From: Epiperipatus broadwayi
Taxonomy: Eukaryota; Onychophora; Udeonychophora; Euonychophora; Peripatidae
Direction of reading: 5' to 3'
Assembly (NCBI GenBank): GCA_028023455.1
Contig: JAQFVV010006353.1
Span: forward strand, 870,001-934,000
Length of the DNA: 64,000 nt
Position 1 is the stretch's first letter; each line of letters starts with the position of its first letter. The notes under the pieces were generated by a model, which was not told the DNA's origin, searched no databases, and saw only the letters and a program-made list of their open reading frames with translations. Position numbers and translations under genes: made by a program. This document shows positions 33,725 to 44,279 of the stretch, piece after piece.

Positions 33725-33786
33725 TCCAATAGTCCCAGATTAGTTTCTAACTTGTGGCTTTCATCAGTAAGGAGCCATGGATCTGA
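33725..33786 (-). ncRNA. Hammerhead-like segment, FB-1 left arm
   Basis: Minus strand: ATCCATGGCTCCTTA, CUGAUGA, AAGCCACAAGUUA, GAAAC, UA, AUC, then UGGGACUAUUGGAU. Stem I pairs UCC.../GGGA and, farther out, ATCCA/UUGGAU. Stem III is AC/(G/A)U with a two-base loop; the predicted cut follows the C of AUC. Stem II is weak: three pairs closed by an A-A mismatch. Confidence 0.4.
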
Positions 33787-33828
33787 GAGCATTACATCTA
33801 GATCTTAAGCTAGATGTAGTTCTCTCAA

Positions 33829-33887
33829 ATCCAAGGCTCCTCATTGATGAAAGTCACAAGTTAGAAACTAATCTGGGGATATTGGAT
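33829..33887 (+). ncRNA. Hammerhead-like segment, FB-1 right arm
   Basis: ATCCAAGGCTCCTCA, UUGAUGA, AAGUCACAAGUUA, GAAAC, UA, AUC, UGGGGAUAUUGGAU. Stem I: UCCUCA/UGGGGA (one G-U) plus ATCCAA/UUGGAU across a GGC/UA internal loop. The first core base is U instead of C. Confidence 0.4.
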
Positions 33888-34035
33888 AAGTAGACACTAG
33901 ATTGTGATTTTATGCACAAACCTCCTTGCATCCATTGATTATTCTGGCTTACACTGAATGGTGCTACAATATGGAGAGTTTGTCTCTGAAAACAGCTTCT
34001 GTAAGCATGAAGAGTGGTGATCATGTGATGTTTGA

Positions 34036-35880
34036 TGCTTTAACATTCTGTATATACTGCATTTCTCTGAAAGTAAGATCTAACCAGAATAAATCCTAGC
34101 ATGATTTTTCAGGATGTTTATAATATAAGCCCTAGTTAAGATTATCCCACAGTAACACATGATATATTGAATTAATTAAGTAATGAATGTATAAATAACT
34201 ACTTTTGACATTAATGCTTTAAATAAATAGTAATATACATTATATAGTTCTTTCTATTTCTCCATCATTATCTTCAACAAACTAATTCTACCTGTATAGA
34301 GAAACAATGTAACTATCATAAGACAATATATCAAGCAATTTATAATTCCATTTATATATATTTTAGGTACTTATTTTATTTATATTCAATACTTAGAATG
34401 CTTGATTTAGATTTAGAATTTCATCATGTCAGCTTTTAAATATTCGAGATAAAAGAGAAATTAGTTTGATTTCTTAAACATTTTTTTTTCCTCCTAAAAG
34501 ATTATTAAAATAACAGAAGTGGTTTTAATAATTAAAGTTTAGCTTAAATTAAATCATCACTCTTTCTCCTAAAGAAGTTTTTAAAAAGAATATGCAACAG
34601 AGCTATTACAAGTAATTTGGAAAGTGTTTACAATATGTGCTCATGCTAAAAGATGGTCATGATTGTGTCATATACGAATCATTGTAATTGTATATTATAA
34701 TGGACATACCCTTAATATGCATGTGTGAAATACAGAAACATTTTCTGAATTTTACATTTCTTTTGTTGCTTTTGTGTGAACGACTATTAACTGTAATCAA
34801 TTTTGTTCCCATTCCAGTCTCTTAAGTCTTCAATTAACAGTTGTTTTAATGGTAAATTTAAATGGAATAAAAGATAAATGCAAAAAGAAAGAGCTATTCC
34901 AGCGAGTGTAAGAAAGGGAATTGTGGGAGGTTCTCAAGGTATGAATCTTACAGTTTTCTATGAAGAGAAGTACTTTGTACATTTTTGTTCTTGAATTAAA
35001 TACATTTATTTTTGTAAAAATGCCGCTGTACTTTTCGTTATTAAAAAAAAAAAAGACATTTACTTTTTTAACATTATTTAAAAAAAAGAACAAGTAAACA
35101 TCAATTAGATCTTAAAAGGTTATGGCTAGGTAATGTTATATTTCACTGTTTTTCATTAGCAAGAGCGCCATCAAGCAACATGTACGGCCGTTAATACTAC
35201 TACCAATTTTTGTATATGAAAAAATGACATCCTCTGAAAATGAGCCCTACAGTCTCTTTTGGAACAGAAATTAATACACTATTGTCTTATTTTGGGGGAA
35301 ATATGGTGTATATATATATATAAAGCAAAAAAGAGCAATTATTAAAAGAAAATTCATTTATAAGCAGTGCAAAACTTTAAATAGTTTAGAAAGTTGTTAA
35401 ATTGATTAGATCAGTGATTGGCAAACTTTTTATATAAGCTATTTTGTTTAAATCTCTCTCCCTTCTGCATTAAAGAGCCACAAGGAACGAGAATAAAAAT
35501 ATGTCCCTGAAAATTACAAATTTCTGAATGGTTGGGAATACATTTGAACATTTATTTTAATAAGTAATAAATCATAGATTTATGCTTGTCAAAATTATAA
35601 TAATGGATGCAAAGCCTCATACTACGGTGAGACCAGAACCTCCATAGCTACTAGGTTGTCGCAACATAAGTATAGGTATAATAAGTCGCATTCTAACTCA
35701 GAATGGACTTCAGCTTTTGCATAATATCAAAAGTATCCGGACATGAATTCGAACCCACATCTGAAAAATTGGTTTGTACCGAGAGGCATGATGTTAAATG
35801 TAAGGTAAAGGAACTTTCTTCATAACAGAAGACTCCTTCACCATTAATTACAAAGAATCATGTTTGGTTATATCCCAAAG
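34036..35880. other. AT-rich sequence without supported features
   Basis: No exon with both splice sites could be defined. The 87-residue minus frame at 34830-35093 is Phe/Lys/Asn-rich, low-complexity translation and matches nothing. A decayed repeat (GTGATTGGCAAACTTTTTAT, ATTAAAGAGCCACAAGGAAC) at about 35410-35500 recurs inverted at 36310-36380 (GGCTCATGAGCCATAGTTGC, CAACCCCTGG), the head of an unrecognised dispersed repeat of about 1 kb. Confidence 0.4.
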
Positions 35881-36005
35881 ATATGCTAATTGACTCATTT
35901 GCATAAAGTTTGCATATTGTACATATATAATGATTCCAATGAGAGAGTCATAACAGGCTATGATTATGAGAAATACATTTTCTCGAAAGTGCTTAGCCAT
36001 TTTAA
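35880..36005 (+). repeat. PLE-type terminal hairpin, plus orientation
   Basis: CATTTGCATAAAGTTTGCAT, then AGGCTATGATTATGAGAAAT, ACATTTTCTCGAAAGTGCTT, AGCCATT. It folds with GGCU/AGCC outside and GAGAA/UUCUC inside, and GAAA follows the inner stem. The same motif lies in inverted orientation inside the PLE copy at 36630-36690. Confidence 0.6.
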
Positions 36006-36553
36006 TTTGTTGACTACAATTAATTTGCTAATTTATACAGCTTTATTATTATTATAATTTATTTTAATAATACAACAGTAATGAAAATAAAAATTCTCTT
36101 GAAAATAAACAAAAACAAAAAAAAAATTTGACAATTGGATTTATTCATAAATTTCTAATATTTAAATATTCATCATATACAATAATTACTATTCTATAAT
36201 AAGGCTGAATTCAAGAAACAACACTGTAATGCAAATTTTCCCTTTCCTAGAGTCATCAAAATATTTATTTACAAATTACAAGATGAAAAAAAATGTGTTT
36301 ATGTTTATCATTATGAAAAGAGCACAAGACTGGGATCAAAAGGCCACATTTTGGCTCATGAGCCATAGTTGCCAACCCCTGGACTAGATAATTCATTTGT
36401 GTGTCAAAAAAAATGCAAAACTATATATATATACTTTAAAAGTCTGGTAAGAATCTACAAAAAAAAAACATAGCACTGCTAGGGTTTCTATGTGGATGGC
36501 AACAAATTTTGGTTCACATGATCTAATGATATACAAAAACTTTATTCTGAGAT

Positions 36554-38053
36554 TCAAGTACGAGTGCGTGTGCGGCGCAACTGTTCCCAAAAGCTGTTAA
36601 TACAAAATAGCTAACTAAAAATAATAAACTAGCTGAGCGCTTTCAAAGGATCTTGCTTTCATAATCATAGCTTGCTAATACATTTAATGATATGCAAATA
36701 TGCTAATTCCATTTTTTCGATAAAGCAAAGCACATGTCCTTCCTATTTATGGCATCGTTGTCTCGTGAGATGAATAAAACCTCTGATTTTTCTTTTGGGG
36801 TCATGTCTCTCTCTACATACGATTGTGGAATTGTCCAGAATGCACTCGTGGTGACTTGTGCTCTGCTGCTGATAGAAAACTGAATAGGTAGAAGGATCTT
36901 TGCGAGCTCTATTGTATGAATATTTATGTTGTGCTAATCGTGTGGCCAAAGATGCTCTGCTTTCCCCATAATATGTGCCTTACAATTATTGTTGGAACAT
37001 GCAATATTATATACTGTGTGGGGAGTCTGTAAAAGTGGAGTTTGGTCTTTACTGTTATTAATTAAATTGTTAGAATTTGGAGGGGTTCGAAAACAAAGCT
37101 GATATTTGTTAAGAATGGAATGCAATTTCTTGTGTAAATTGGATATATATGGAAGCAATAATCTGGGCTTATCCTGTGTGATGTGAGAGTTAAGACGTTT
37201 ATTCTGTATATATAAAATTTTTTTGTCAACAATGGATTGCCTGAACCCTAAATTCAATAGGTCATCTCTGTATTCTATTACATTTGCTTTTGCATCTGCC
37301 TCAATTTTACACAACAATCTGTTTCTGTGCAAAAAAGATGCTAGGCCAGATAATTTATGTGCTATAGGTGTGTGAGATTGGGGGTGGGTATGACATCTGA
37401 TTTCCAATGGTTTGATGGCCATACTATAATGGCAGTGGTTTTTTCTCTTTGTATTTTGACATAAAGATATTTAACTTGTTGGTGAGTGCCTTCAGTTGTG
37501 ACATTCGCAACTAGTGCTGTGCTGGTTTCTAATTCAGCTTTGATTTGTGTGATGATCTCAGAGGTGGAAGCAATGAATAGGTCATCCATATATCTAGTGT
37601 ATACTAAAAAACCTGACGGGTTTAGATTAGGTATGACTTTTCTCATAGTAGTTCAGGAAGATGCTGGTAACTACACCACTCAGTGGTAAACCCATAGGCC
37701 AGCCTTGTTTCATGGAGAATCACTGGTTTCTGAAAAATGCCACAATGTTGCTGTCCAACCAACATACAAAGTCATAGATGAAATTTACTTGAGGTTGAGC
37801 TATTTTTTGTGTCAAAAGTTCATCTCTGACTATTTGGATCGACTTGTTTCTATTGACAGAGCCATATAATTCAGAAACATCCATAGTGGCCAATTTGATG
37901 TTTGGGTTTAGTTGTAAATCTTTGATGGAGGACACGAACTGTGCAGATGAATTGATGGTGTATGTTCCAAAGCCCAACATTTGGATGAGTTTTTTGCGCC
38001 GCACACGCACTCGTACTTGAATACATATATTCACCAAAAGTAAAATTATTTGA
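36554..38053 (-). mobile_element. 5'-truncated Penelope-like element with RT, GIY-YIG and target duplication
   Basis: A 13-bp direct repeat TTTATTCTGAGAT flanks it (36541-36553, 38054-38066). Minus strand: RT motif A as IKLATMDVSELYGSVNRNKS (37920-37840), motif C as YTRYMDDLFIASTS (about 37600), and the connector SHTPIAHKLSGLASFLHRN (about 37370). Then comes the GIY-YIG domain: YNIACSNNNCKAHIMGKAEH (about 37000) and, after a frame change near 36940, RKDPSTYSVF and KRKIRGFIHL. Unlike the 21-kb copy, the YMDD box is intact, but at least two frameshifts break the gene, and the motif-B QG-MG segment is damaged. The terminal hairpin lies at 36630-36690. A 29-bp inverted repeat joins the ends (36552-36580, 37994-38022). 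Confidence 0.8.
36630..36692 (-). repeat. PLE 3' hairpin with GAAAGCGCT motif
   Basis: Minus strand: GCAAGCTATGATTATGAAAG, CAAGATCCTTTGAAAGCGCT, CAGCTAG. Outer stem AGCU/AGCU, inner stem AAAG/CUUU, then GAAA. It sits between the end of the GIY-YIG frame and the 3' end of the element, where PLE pseudo-LTR ribozymes are known. The core before the inner stem (AUGAUUAU) is not the canonical CUGAUGA. Confidence 0.55.
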
Positions 38054-38069
38054 TTTATTCTGAGATGCA

Positions 38070-38900
38070 AAAATAACTAGTTATGATCTATACAGAAAGT
38101 AAACAAATCATACCACCAGCATTTTAAACAATGCAAAAAACATGATGAATTTTTTCCTAAAAATATTTTTAATAATGCAATTTCTTTTAATACGTAAATT
38201 TAAATTGGTTACTGCTTGGGAAAATGAATTATTCTTCTAATTTTGGATATGCAGTGAAGTATCCATATGCACGTCTATATACATTAGGACACGATGTTAT
38301 TAAGTAATCGGAATAACGAACAATCTGCAACAACTCTATCTCTACTTTACGTAATCGCAATTCCCACATTGTTCTTTTCCAACGAGTGCTCTCCAACGAA
38401 TGGTCTATTTTGCAACGAATGCCTTGCTCTGCAACGAATGCTTCTACTCTGCAACTAATGCTCTTCTCTGCTGCGGTCTCTTTCAGCTACACCCGTGGAC
38501 TACATTTCCACTGGGCGCTGGTCATTTACCGCCAGTACTAACGCGAGACATCTCTACTCCAATACTGTCCGCTACTCACTATTGCGTGACTGCTCTCTAC
38601 TGGAGTTGTCCTCTAATTACTGCCCTGCGTAGATGTTACACCGTCTTCTATTGCTTGCTGACAACTGTAGCAATTAATACACCGTCCAATAAGGTATCGT
38701 CTCTTATCCAGAAATATTTGCAATCAGCAAATATCTCTTGGAATAGTCGTTCGCCATTATGTCAATGCCTTAATTAAATTCCACAGCTATCAGCGCGCGA
38801 TCTAAAACAACCTCTCGAATACATTCTAGTTTTTTCTGGAGTGCACAAACATGTCCGCCATTTTATACAAAACACTACATGCAGCACCCCTATTTAAATT
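38070..38900. other. Higher-GC segment with CAACGAATGCTC-like short repeats
   Basis: TCCAACGAATGGTCT, TTGCAACGAATGCCTTGCTC, TGCAACGAATGCTTCTACTC and TGCAACTAATGCTCTTCTCT form four diverged units of about 19-22 bp at 38390-38470. The following 300 bp are clearly less AT-rich than the rest of the window. The 125-residue plus frame at 38400-38777 has no recognised motif and is probably fortuitous. This may be the edge of an unidentified element. Confidence 0.4.
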
Positions 38901-39349
38901 TTTCATTACCTGCTACCTATACAAACTATGTATCAACCGTTATTAGTTCCCGCAGCGATGATTTAAAATGCATAATTATTTTCAAGTTGAAAATAATAAA
39001 TATTTTATCAATCCAGTTCTAAATTTAAAACCGCCTTCAGATAAACACTTTACGATAAGGCTTGGATCAAATAGATTTAGAAAATTCTAAAGTATTTTGG
39101 TTCTACTATCAAAAATAATTTTCCAACGCTATCTTGGTTTTATCTTAATTACAACGATTGTTGTTATAAATATACATAAATGTAGACGTTAGCATGAATT
39201 ATGTTAAGGATATGCTATGTTTATTTAGTCTGGATTGCAGACTCCAATCAACAGTAACAAAAAATACGAATAATCGGAAGTTCAAATTAATATGATTTAT
39301 TACTATCAAATATATTTGCATAATATACAATCAACAAATATACTTCCAT

Positions 39350-39960
39350 GTAAATGAACTTCATTAATGCCGGGCAGATAAGGTCGAATGACTGGACTCA
39401 CTCCCAGCTGTATATATTAGCTTGCCTTGTAAGTTCTAGTCAAGATTGTTCTGGCTGTACTGAACAGCTTGCCTCGAGTTGGCCATAGTTGTAGCAGTTT
39501 CCAGTCCTATTGTGGACTTGCTTCACTGCGTAAACACCGCAGTTGAAAGTGATTTCAATTGAGAGCATGTTCAGGTTAGACAGACGTTATCTTTCTCTCT
39601 CTGTGCCTTGCTTCCAAAAAGGCTGACTATTTATAGCTTGATCCCCTACTGGCAGCACTTGGATTCAGAGAGCATCATTTCTTAATGGCCTATACTAACC
39701 AATGATAGGATTTTATTCACATGTTTACACATTGGACACACTTATGTTTTACCCTTTGGCTATGTTTATACATTGGTTATCCACATGTTTACACATTGGT
39801 TATGGCAATGAGTGCTCAATCTGATTCAATAAGGATGGAATGTGGACTAGTCCACTTCTGAAGGCAAAGTCAGATATGATGATATGCAATGTCTATTACG
39901 TTCTCAGTCATGTGGCAGATAGAATAACCCACTGATAAAATATTACAATCAAGACATAAC
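39350..39960. other. Moderate-GC dispersed-repeat-like segment, unidentified
   Basis: A block of about 600 bp with higher GC, containing TGTATATATTAGC and tandem-like CACATGTTTACACATTGG (39718-39800, three diverged copies of TTTACACATTGG). It could be an LTR or regulatory block. No coding frame and no boundary repeats were found. Confidence 0.3.
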
Positions 39961-40154
39961 AATTGGTCAGCCATGTAGTAATTTACTGGCACTTCTGATC
40001 TCAACATATCTTAATAGTTCAATTTTTCGAATTATATCTGAAATTTTAAAGCACATCATTAATATATACTAAGATGTGAAAATATGTAAATATGCCACTG
40101 ATCACTATAGCTTAAATTAATAAAGCCACCTCTGCCAAAAAACAATTTGCACAC

Positions 40155-40660
40155 ACGTACACTATTATTTTCCTGAAGGTTTGTGATGATGGTGTTCTAG
40201 CTGTCTTTTTATATTGGACTATTTCCATCATCTAATATGTGTGTTGAATGTCTTTAGAAAAGTTTAATTTTATTTAAATATTCCAAATGCATTCAACTGT
40301 TAGTAATATCACAGCAAACAGGTTAGTATATGCACCGACTGTAATATCACAGAAGGATGGCTCAGTTGGTTAGAGCATTACCTTAAAATTCAATAATCAA
40401 GAATCTAAGGACCCAGATTCGAATCCCATGCTAGTACTGTCACTGGTCAGGCCAGCAACACCTGAAGAAGAGGGGAGAAAAATACCTCTCAAAATGTGCA
40501 TATACTAGACTGTTTTCTGTGATATTACTAACAGTTAATGCATATACTAACCTGTTTGCTGTGATATTACTAACATTTGTTTTCTATGACATTACTAACA
40601 GTTGAATGCATTTGGAATATTTAAATAAAATTAAACTGTTCGAAAGATATTCAACACAGA
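40155..40660. mobile_element. SINE-C within an inverted-repeat unit
   Basis: The centre is a tRNA-like head on the plus strand: GGATGGCTCAGTTGGTTAGA, GCATTACCTTAAAATTC, then CCCAGATTCGAATCCCATGC (B box). CACTGGTCAGGCCAGCAACA and CCTGAAGAAGAGGGGAGAAA follow. The flanks are inverted copies: ATTCCAAATGCATTCAACTG, TTAGTAATATCACAG on the left against CTGTTAGTAATATC-type complements at 40510-40640. SINE-C copies: 41940-42270, 46500-46760 (plus) and 45700-46190 (minus). Confidence 0.65.
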
Positions 40661-40889
40661 GATGATGGAAATAGTCCTATATAAAAATACAATGCACACT
40701 ATTATGTTTATCTGAAAGTTTGCAATGATGACATCTTGCTTGTCATTGTATATTGGATTATTTCTATCATTTACAATTCACTGTTAAAAGTCTTTAAAAA
40801 AAATTCAAACCTTATTTATATTTTTTGAATTCATTAAACTCTTATTGATACCATGCAGGCTAGTATATAATACACTTCAAATTGCACTG

Positions 40890-41325
40890 TTCATGTCTCT
40901 CCTTCAAATGTTAAAACAATAGCAGCTCTCCATACAATAATGCCACCTAGTGCAAACCATAGCAATCAATGGATGTTAAAAGGTTTGTGCATCAAAATCC
41001 CTATCTAGTGCCTATTCATTCAATATTCACACTAGTTTTCAGCTTATAGCCTACATGAATGAAGAGCCTTGTATCTGAGAGCACTACACCTAGATCTTTG
41101 GATTTAATGCAACCCTCCAGAAGCCACTTATCTAAAAGGTTGCTACTGAACAGTTGTGTTAGATCCAAAGATCTAGATGCAGTGCTCTCAGATTCAAAGC
41201 TCTTAACTGAAGAAAGCCATAAGTTAGAAACTAGTCAGTGGGCACTATATAGGAGATGAGTAGGCACAAGGTAGGAATTTTGATGTACAAACTTTCTATC
41301 ATCCACTAATGGTGGTCATGTGGTT
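40890..41325. mobile_element. FB-1 copy
   Basis: Contains AATCAATGGATG, GTGCCTATTCATTCAATATT, GAGAGCACTACACCTAGATC, an inverted right arm (AGATCTAGATGCAGTGCTCT, AACTGAAGAAAGCCATAAG, TTAGAAACTAGTCAGTGGGC) and the end GGTGGTCATGTGG. The right arm keeps CUGAAGA...GAAACUAGUC, a canonical core plus GUC site, but stem I is disrupted. Confidence 0.65.
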
Positions 41326-41939
41326 TTTTTTATAGTGACAGTACTGCCATGGGATAGTTTTTGTGATTTTTAGATTCATCTATACTGAATTTAAGAAGAC
41401 GCTGTAAGCAATTAGACTAATCTGTCAAACAAGAAATTTGATATAAAGCTAAGATTAATGAATGGTATCCAAACATTATGAATGGGGACAGGTTGACTTA
41501 CAGGATTTTCTTTGGCATTATCATGTGAGCAGCTTAAGAAAAATTGAAAAAATTTAGAATAATCCTCATGGATAAGTATCTCAAATTACTTTCCGGTGTT
41601 TTTGACAGTTTAGCTAATTAGAATGTAATCTTAAATTTCAATATTTACACGTCTCAAGATACTGGTTAAATCAACAAGAGTCAATCTAATTTTCAGAAAG
41701 TTATCAGACAAATGGAGAAAACAGATCTAAAATAACAGACCATGTATGTACCAATTGAGAAAACACAAAATATTGGATAAAGAAGAAAAGGTACAAAAAA
41801 GAAAATTCAAAGAAGCTACTCACATGACAATGGTGAATAACCCCATGAGCCAACCTAATGTGACTATATATAATGTTTGGAAACCACTAATCAACTTTGC
41901 CCTTAAGAAAAAGTGAAAAAACCAGGAGGAACCTCACAG

Positions 41940-42275
41940 AGAAGCATAGGAAGTTTCTACTGATTGTTGCCTTTGGCAGGATGGCTCAGTTGGTTATAAT
42001 GTTTAGAATGTTATCTTAAAATTTAATATTCAAGAATCTAAGAATCCAGGTTTGATTTCCATGCTAGGACTGTTACTGGTCAGGGCAGTGACACCTGAAA
42101 AGAGAGGACAATAATACTTCTTGAAATGTTGTGCATGTACTAACTTGTGTGCTATTACTAATAGTTGAATGTATTTTGAAAATTTAAATAAAGTTAAATT
42201 TTTCTTAAGAAATTCAATACTCAATACTAGATGATGGAAATATTCCAATATATAAATACTACTAAAATACCATCG
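41940..42275 (+). mobile_element. SINE-C copy
   Basis: GGATGGCTCAGTTGGTTATA, CCAGGTTTGATTTCCATGCT, CTGGTCAGGGCAGTGACACC, TGAAAAGAGAGGACAATAAT, then TTGAATGTATTTTGAAAATT. Same order as 40355-40620. The opposite-strand 72-residue frame (42030-42248) is incidental. Confidence 0.7.
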
Positions 42276-42559
42276 TCACAAACCTTCAGAAAAACACGGA
42301 TAGATTGGATAGATAAAAAAAAAAAAACACATAGAATTATAGAATGAATTAATAATTGTTAATTTTTTTTACAACAAAATATTAAACTTGTATCTACTTT
42401 CTTTCATCTATTTGCCTGAAAATGCTTAATGAGGTATTGCTCATTAAAAATAATATAGGTAAAACAAATTAAAGTCACCACAGCACCCCTCTATAGACAA
42501 ACAATGAGTATCTTTTCCCTTTATTATTTTATATTCTCATTAAAAATAACATCTGGGTG

Positions 42560-42965
42560 GCAATGTAGATATACTGCTTCCACACCAACATTCCCTCCAC
42601 TTTTCTACAAACTTCCAATACTGTTTACCTCATTCATATTCATTCTGTGATGTTACTCATTCAATTTCCAATCATGATGTTCTTTTTCAAAATGACTGTC
42701 TGCCTATTCACCACATCCAAAATTGTATAACCGACTTCACTTTATCATTATCAACAATTATCTTTGTGCATCTATCTTCACCAAAACTGATTCATTAATT
42801 TTCTTAGCCATTCAAGATACTCCCAAGTATCCTTTGATACCATTTTATTTCAAAAGCATCAATCTTTGCCCTAATTATTTCCTCAATGTCTACACCTCTT
42901 ATCCATACATTGCAACAGACCATATTAAAGTCTTCAATAATTGTATTCAAATGCATATGTCAACT
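42560..42965 (-). mobile_element. LINE RT C-terminal fragment
   Basis: The minus strand gives WIRGVDIEEIIRAKIDAFEI then KWYQRILGSI. This is the thumb-proximal stretch of Jockey/CR1-like LINEs (K-iiAxExxxyRRiLxI). The plus-strand 83-residue frame at 42723-42974 is its shadow. Stops elsewhere show decay. Confidence 0.5.
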
Positions 42966-43069
42966 ACTAATTAATAGCTAAATGAATTAGCAACCTATAA
43001 AAAAAATCTTAAATCTCTTTGGAAGCTGAAAAATCACATCTACATTTTACAGATTAATAATAATAGATA

Positions 43070-43195
43070 AACGATTTTATTACTCAGGAATTAAAGATTC
43101 AAGTGCCAGAAATGGAATCGATCCAAGAACCTTATATTTTAGAATCTGGCACTCTACCCCCATATTGTACTACAAGTTGGGGGCATGGCACTTGA
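43070..43195 (-). mobile_element. SINE-D copy
   Basis: Minus strand: GGGGGTAGAGTGCCAGATTC, ATAAGGTTCTTGGATCGATT, CCATTTCTGGCACTTGAATC and a tail CTGAGTAATAAAATCG. The B box GGATCGATTCC is clear; the A box GGGTAGAGTGCC is partial. Confidence 0.6.
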
Positions 43196-43239
43196 GTAAA
43201 CTAATCACTAGAAGAGCTTGAAAAAGGCATGGTATGGAG

Positions 43240-43400
43240 GATATCACATCAGTCTTCCATGTCTCAGAGTTCAAATCCAGACCAAGTGATTTTTTTCTAA
43301 AAGGCTTAAGATTCTTTCCCCCCAAGTAGCTCGACTACAACCAACCCAGATAATCATTTAATAATAATTAGTAAATGGATATTTTCTTTATCTATAGAAT
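43240..43400 (+). mobile_element. Possible SINE relic with B box
   Basis: TCAGAGTTCAAATCCAGACC (B box) and CAAGTGATTTTTTTCTAAAA, then GTAGCTCGACTACAACCAAC. A weaker relative lies at 5455-5560. The A box is not recognisable. Confidence 0.35.
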
Positions 43401-43544
43401 AAAATAGAAAATTATTCAAACCCTTGACACTAAGCAATTGGGGAACCTGGTATTACTTTTTTCTTCATTATTTCTTTATATGGGGCTATAATATAATTTT
43501 CTTTTTCTTCTTCCTTTTCTTATGTATTGATTTCTACTTTAATA

Positions 43545-43745
43545 TATCATACCATTTACAACTTTCTTAAACACTTTATTAATACTCTTTATTTATATCA
43601 AAACTAACAGTTTCGACTGTCCTGCAGTCATCATCAGAGTTCTTTACAATCATACTTTTCTGATGATGACTGCAGGAAAGTCGAAACTGTTAGTTTTGAT
43701 ATAAATAAAAGTTACTGATAAAATGTTTAAGAAATTTGTAAATGG
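43545..43745. repeat. Near-perfect palindrome with CTGATGA/GAAAC in the arms
   Basis: ACCATTTACAACTTTCTTAA, TTTATATCAAAACTAACAGT and TTCGACTGTCCTGCAGTCAT pair with their complements across a short centre (GAGTTCTTTACAATC) near 43645. The right arm reads CTGATGA-T-GACT-gcaggaa-AGTC-GAAAC. It is related to the array at 8555-9165. Confidence 0.7.
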
Positions 43746-43999
43746 TATGATATGGGGCTATGAGAGAAGCCTTCACTATTCAAGTTATTTATTAATAGGC
43801 TGGTTTTAAACTATCTATTACGTATGATGGTCTTACTTGCTTGTGTTGCTGAGATTTATTCCCAGATTAGTTGGACATCCTCAGGATAGTGAGAGCATAA
43901 GAATTTTGCATTAGAGTAAACGGATTCAACAAATTATAAGACATAAGTTTTAGCAATTAAAAATAATTCCAAACCCCTGAATATCACAGTGCTAAACAA

Positions 44000-44250
44000 A
44001 TATACTGACTACTTCCATGTGAAAAAGATAAAAGATCTCCAATATACCTATTTCATGCTGAATTAGAATTCATCTGTTGGTCCAGATCATCATCTCCCAC
44101 ACATAGACAGCAAATCTTCAAATCCCAATAGATAGGCTTCAATCTTCTCCATTCTCCAACCCTTCAGCCATTGATAGATGATTGAACCCTAAAGCATTTA
44201 AATGGACATATTAAGGTCCTATACATGAGGGGTCCGAGTGATTTAAAGTT
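44000..44250 (-). mobile_element. SINE-B, minus copy of an inverted pair
   Basis: In reverse, this has TAATCTATCATCAATGGCTG-type body, AGATTTGCTGTC, the hammerhead region (decayed core, ACAGATGAATTC in place of CTGATGAGTGCT, but GAAATAGGTATATTGGAGAT intact) and the start of the tRNA-like end. It faces the plus copy at 44280-44640. Confidence 0.6.
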
Positions 44251-44279
44251 AACATGGGTATAACAATAAGATTGGCATC

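Larger units (their letters stand above)
33500..34035. mobile_element. FB-1 long snap-back element with two hammerhead-like segments
   Basis: Centre near 33810 (ACATCTAGATCTTAAGCTAG, ATGT). Arms of about 170-190 bp read outward through the ATCCAAGGCTCC / CTGATGA / GAAACTAATC / TTGGAT block, GTGCCTACTTATCC, AATCAATGGATGCA and CCACTCAGTGCAAGCCAGAA. The right end finishes GTGGTGATCATGTGATGTTT, the FB-1 terminus. At the left (33500-33600), ATGGTGTTGCAGGTAGTTTG resembles the flank of the mariner relics, so FB-1 probably landed in one. The 79-residue frame at 33569-33808 is a by-product of the palindrome. Confidence 0.7.

Noticed and set aside
34830-35093. 87-residue minus frame
   Set aside because: Low-complexity Phe/Asn/Lys translation of A/T runs, no homology recognised.
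37486-37689. 67-residue plus frame
   Set aside because: Antisense shadow of the PLE reverse transcriptase.
38400-38777. 125-residue open frame on the plus strand
   Set aside because: No recognisable motif. It begins in a short CAACGAATGCTC-like repeat, which makes a repetitive ATNALL pattern, and no splice signals frame it.
42723-42974. 83-residue plus frame
   Set aside because: Antisense shadow of a LINE fragment (IDAFEIKWYQRILG on the minus strand).
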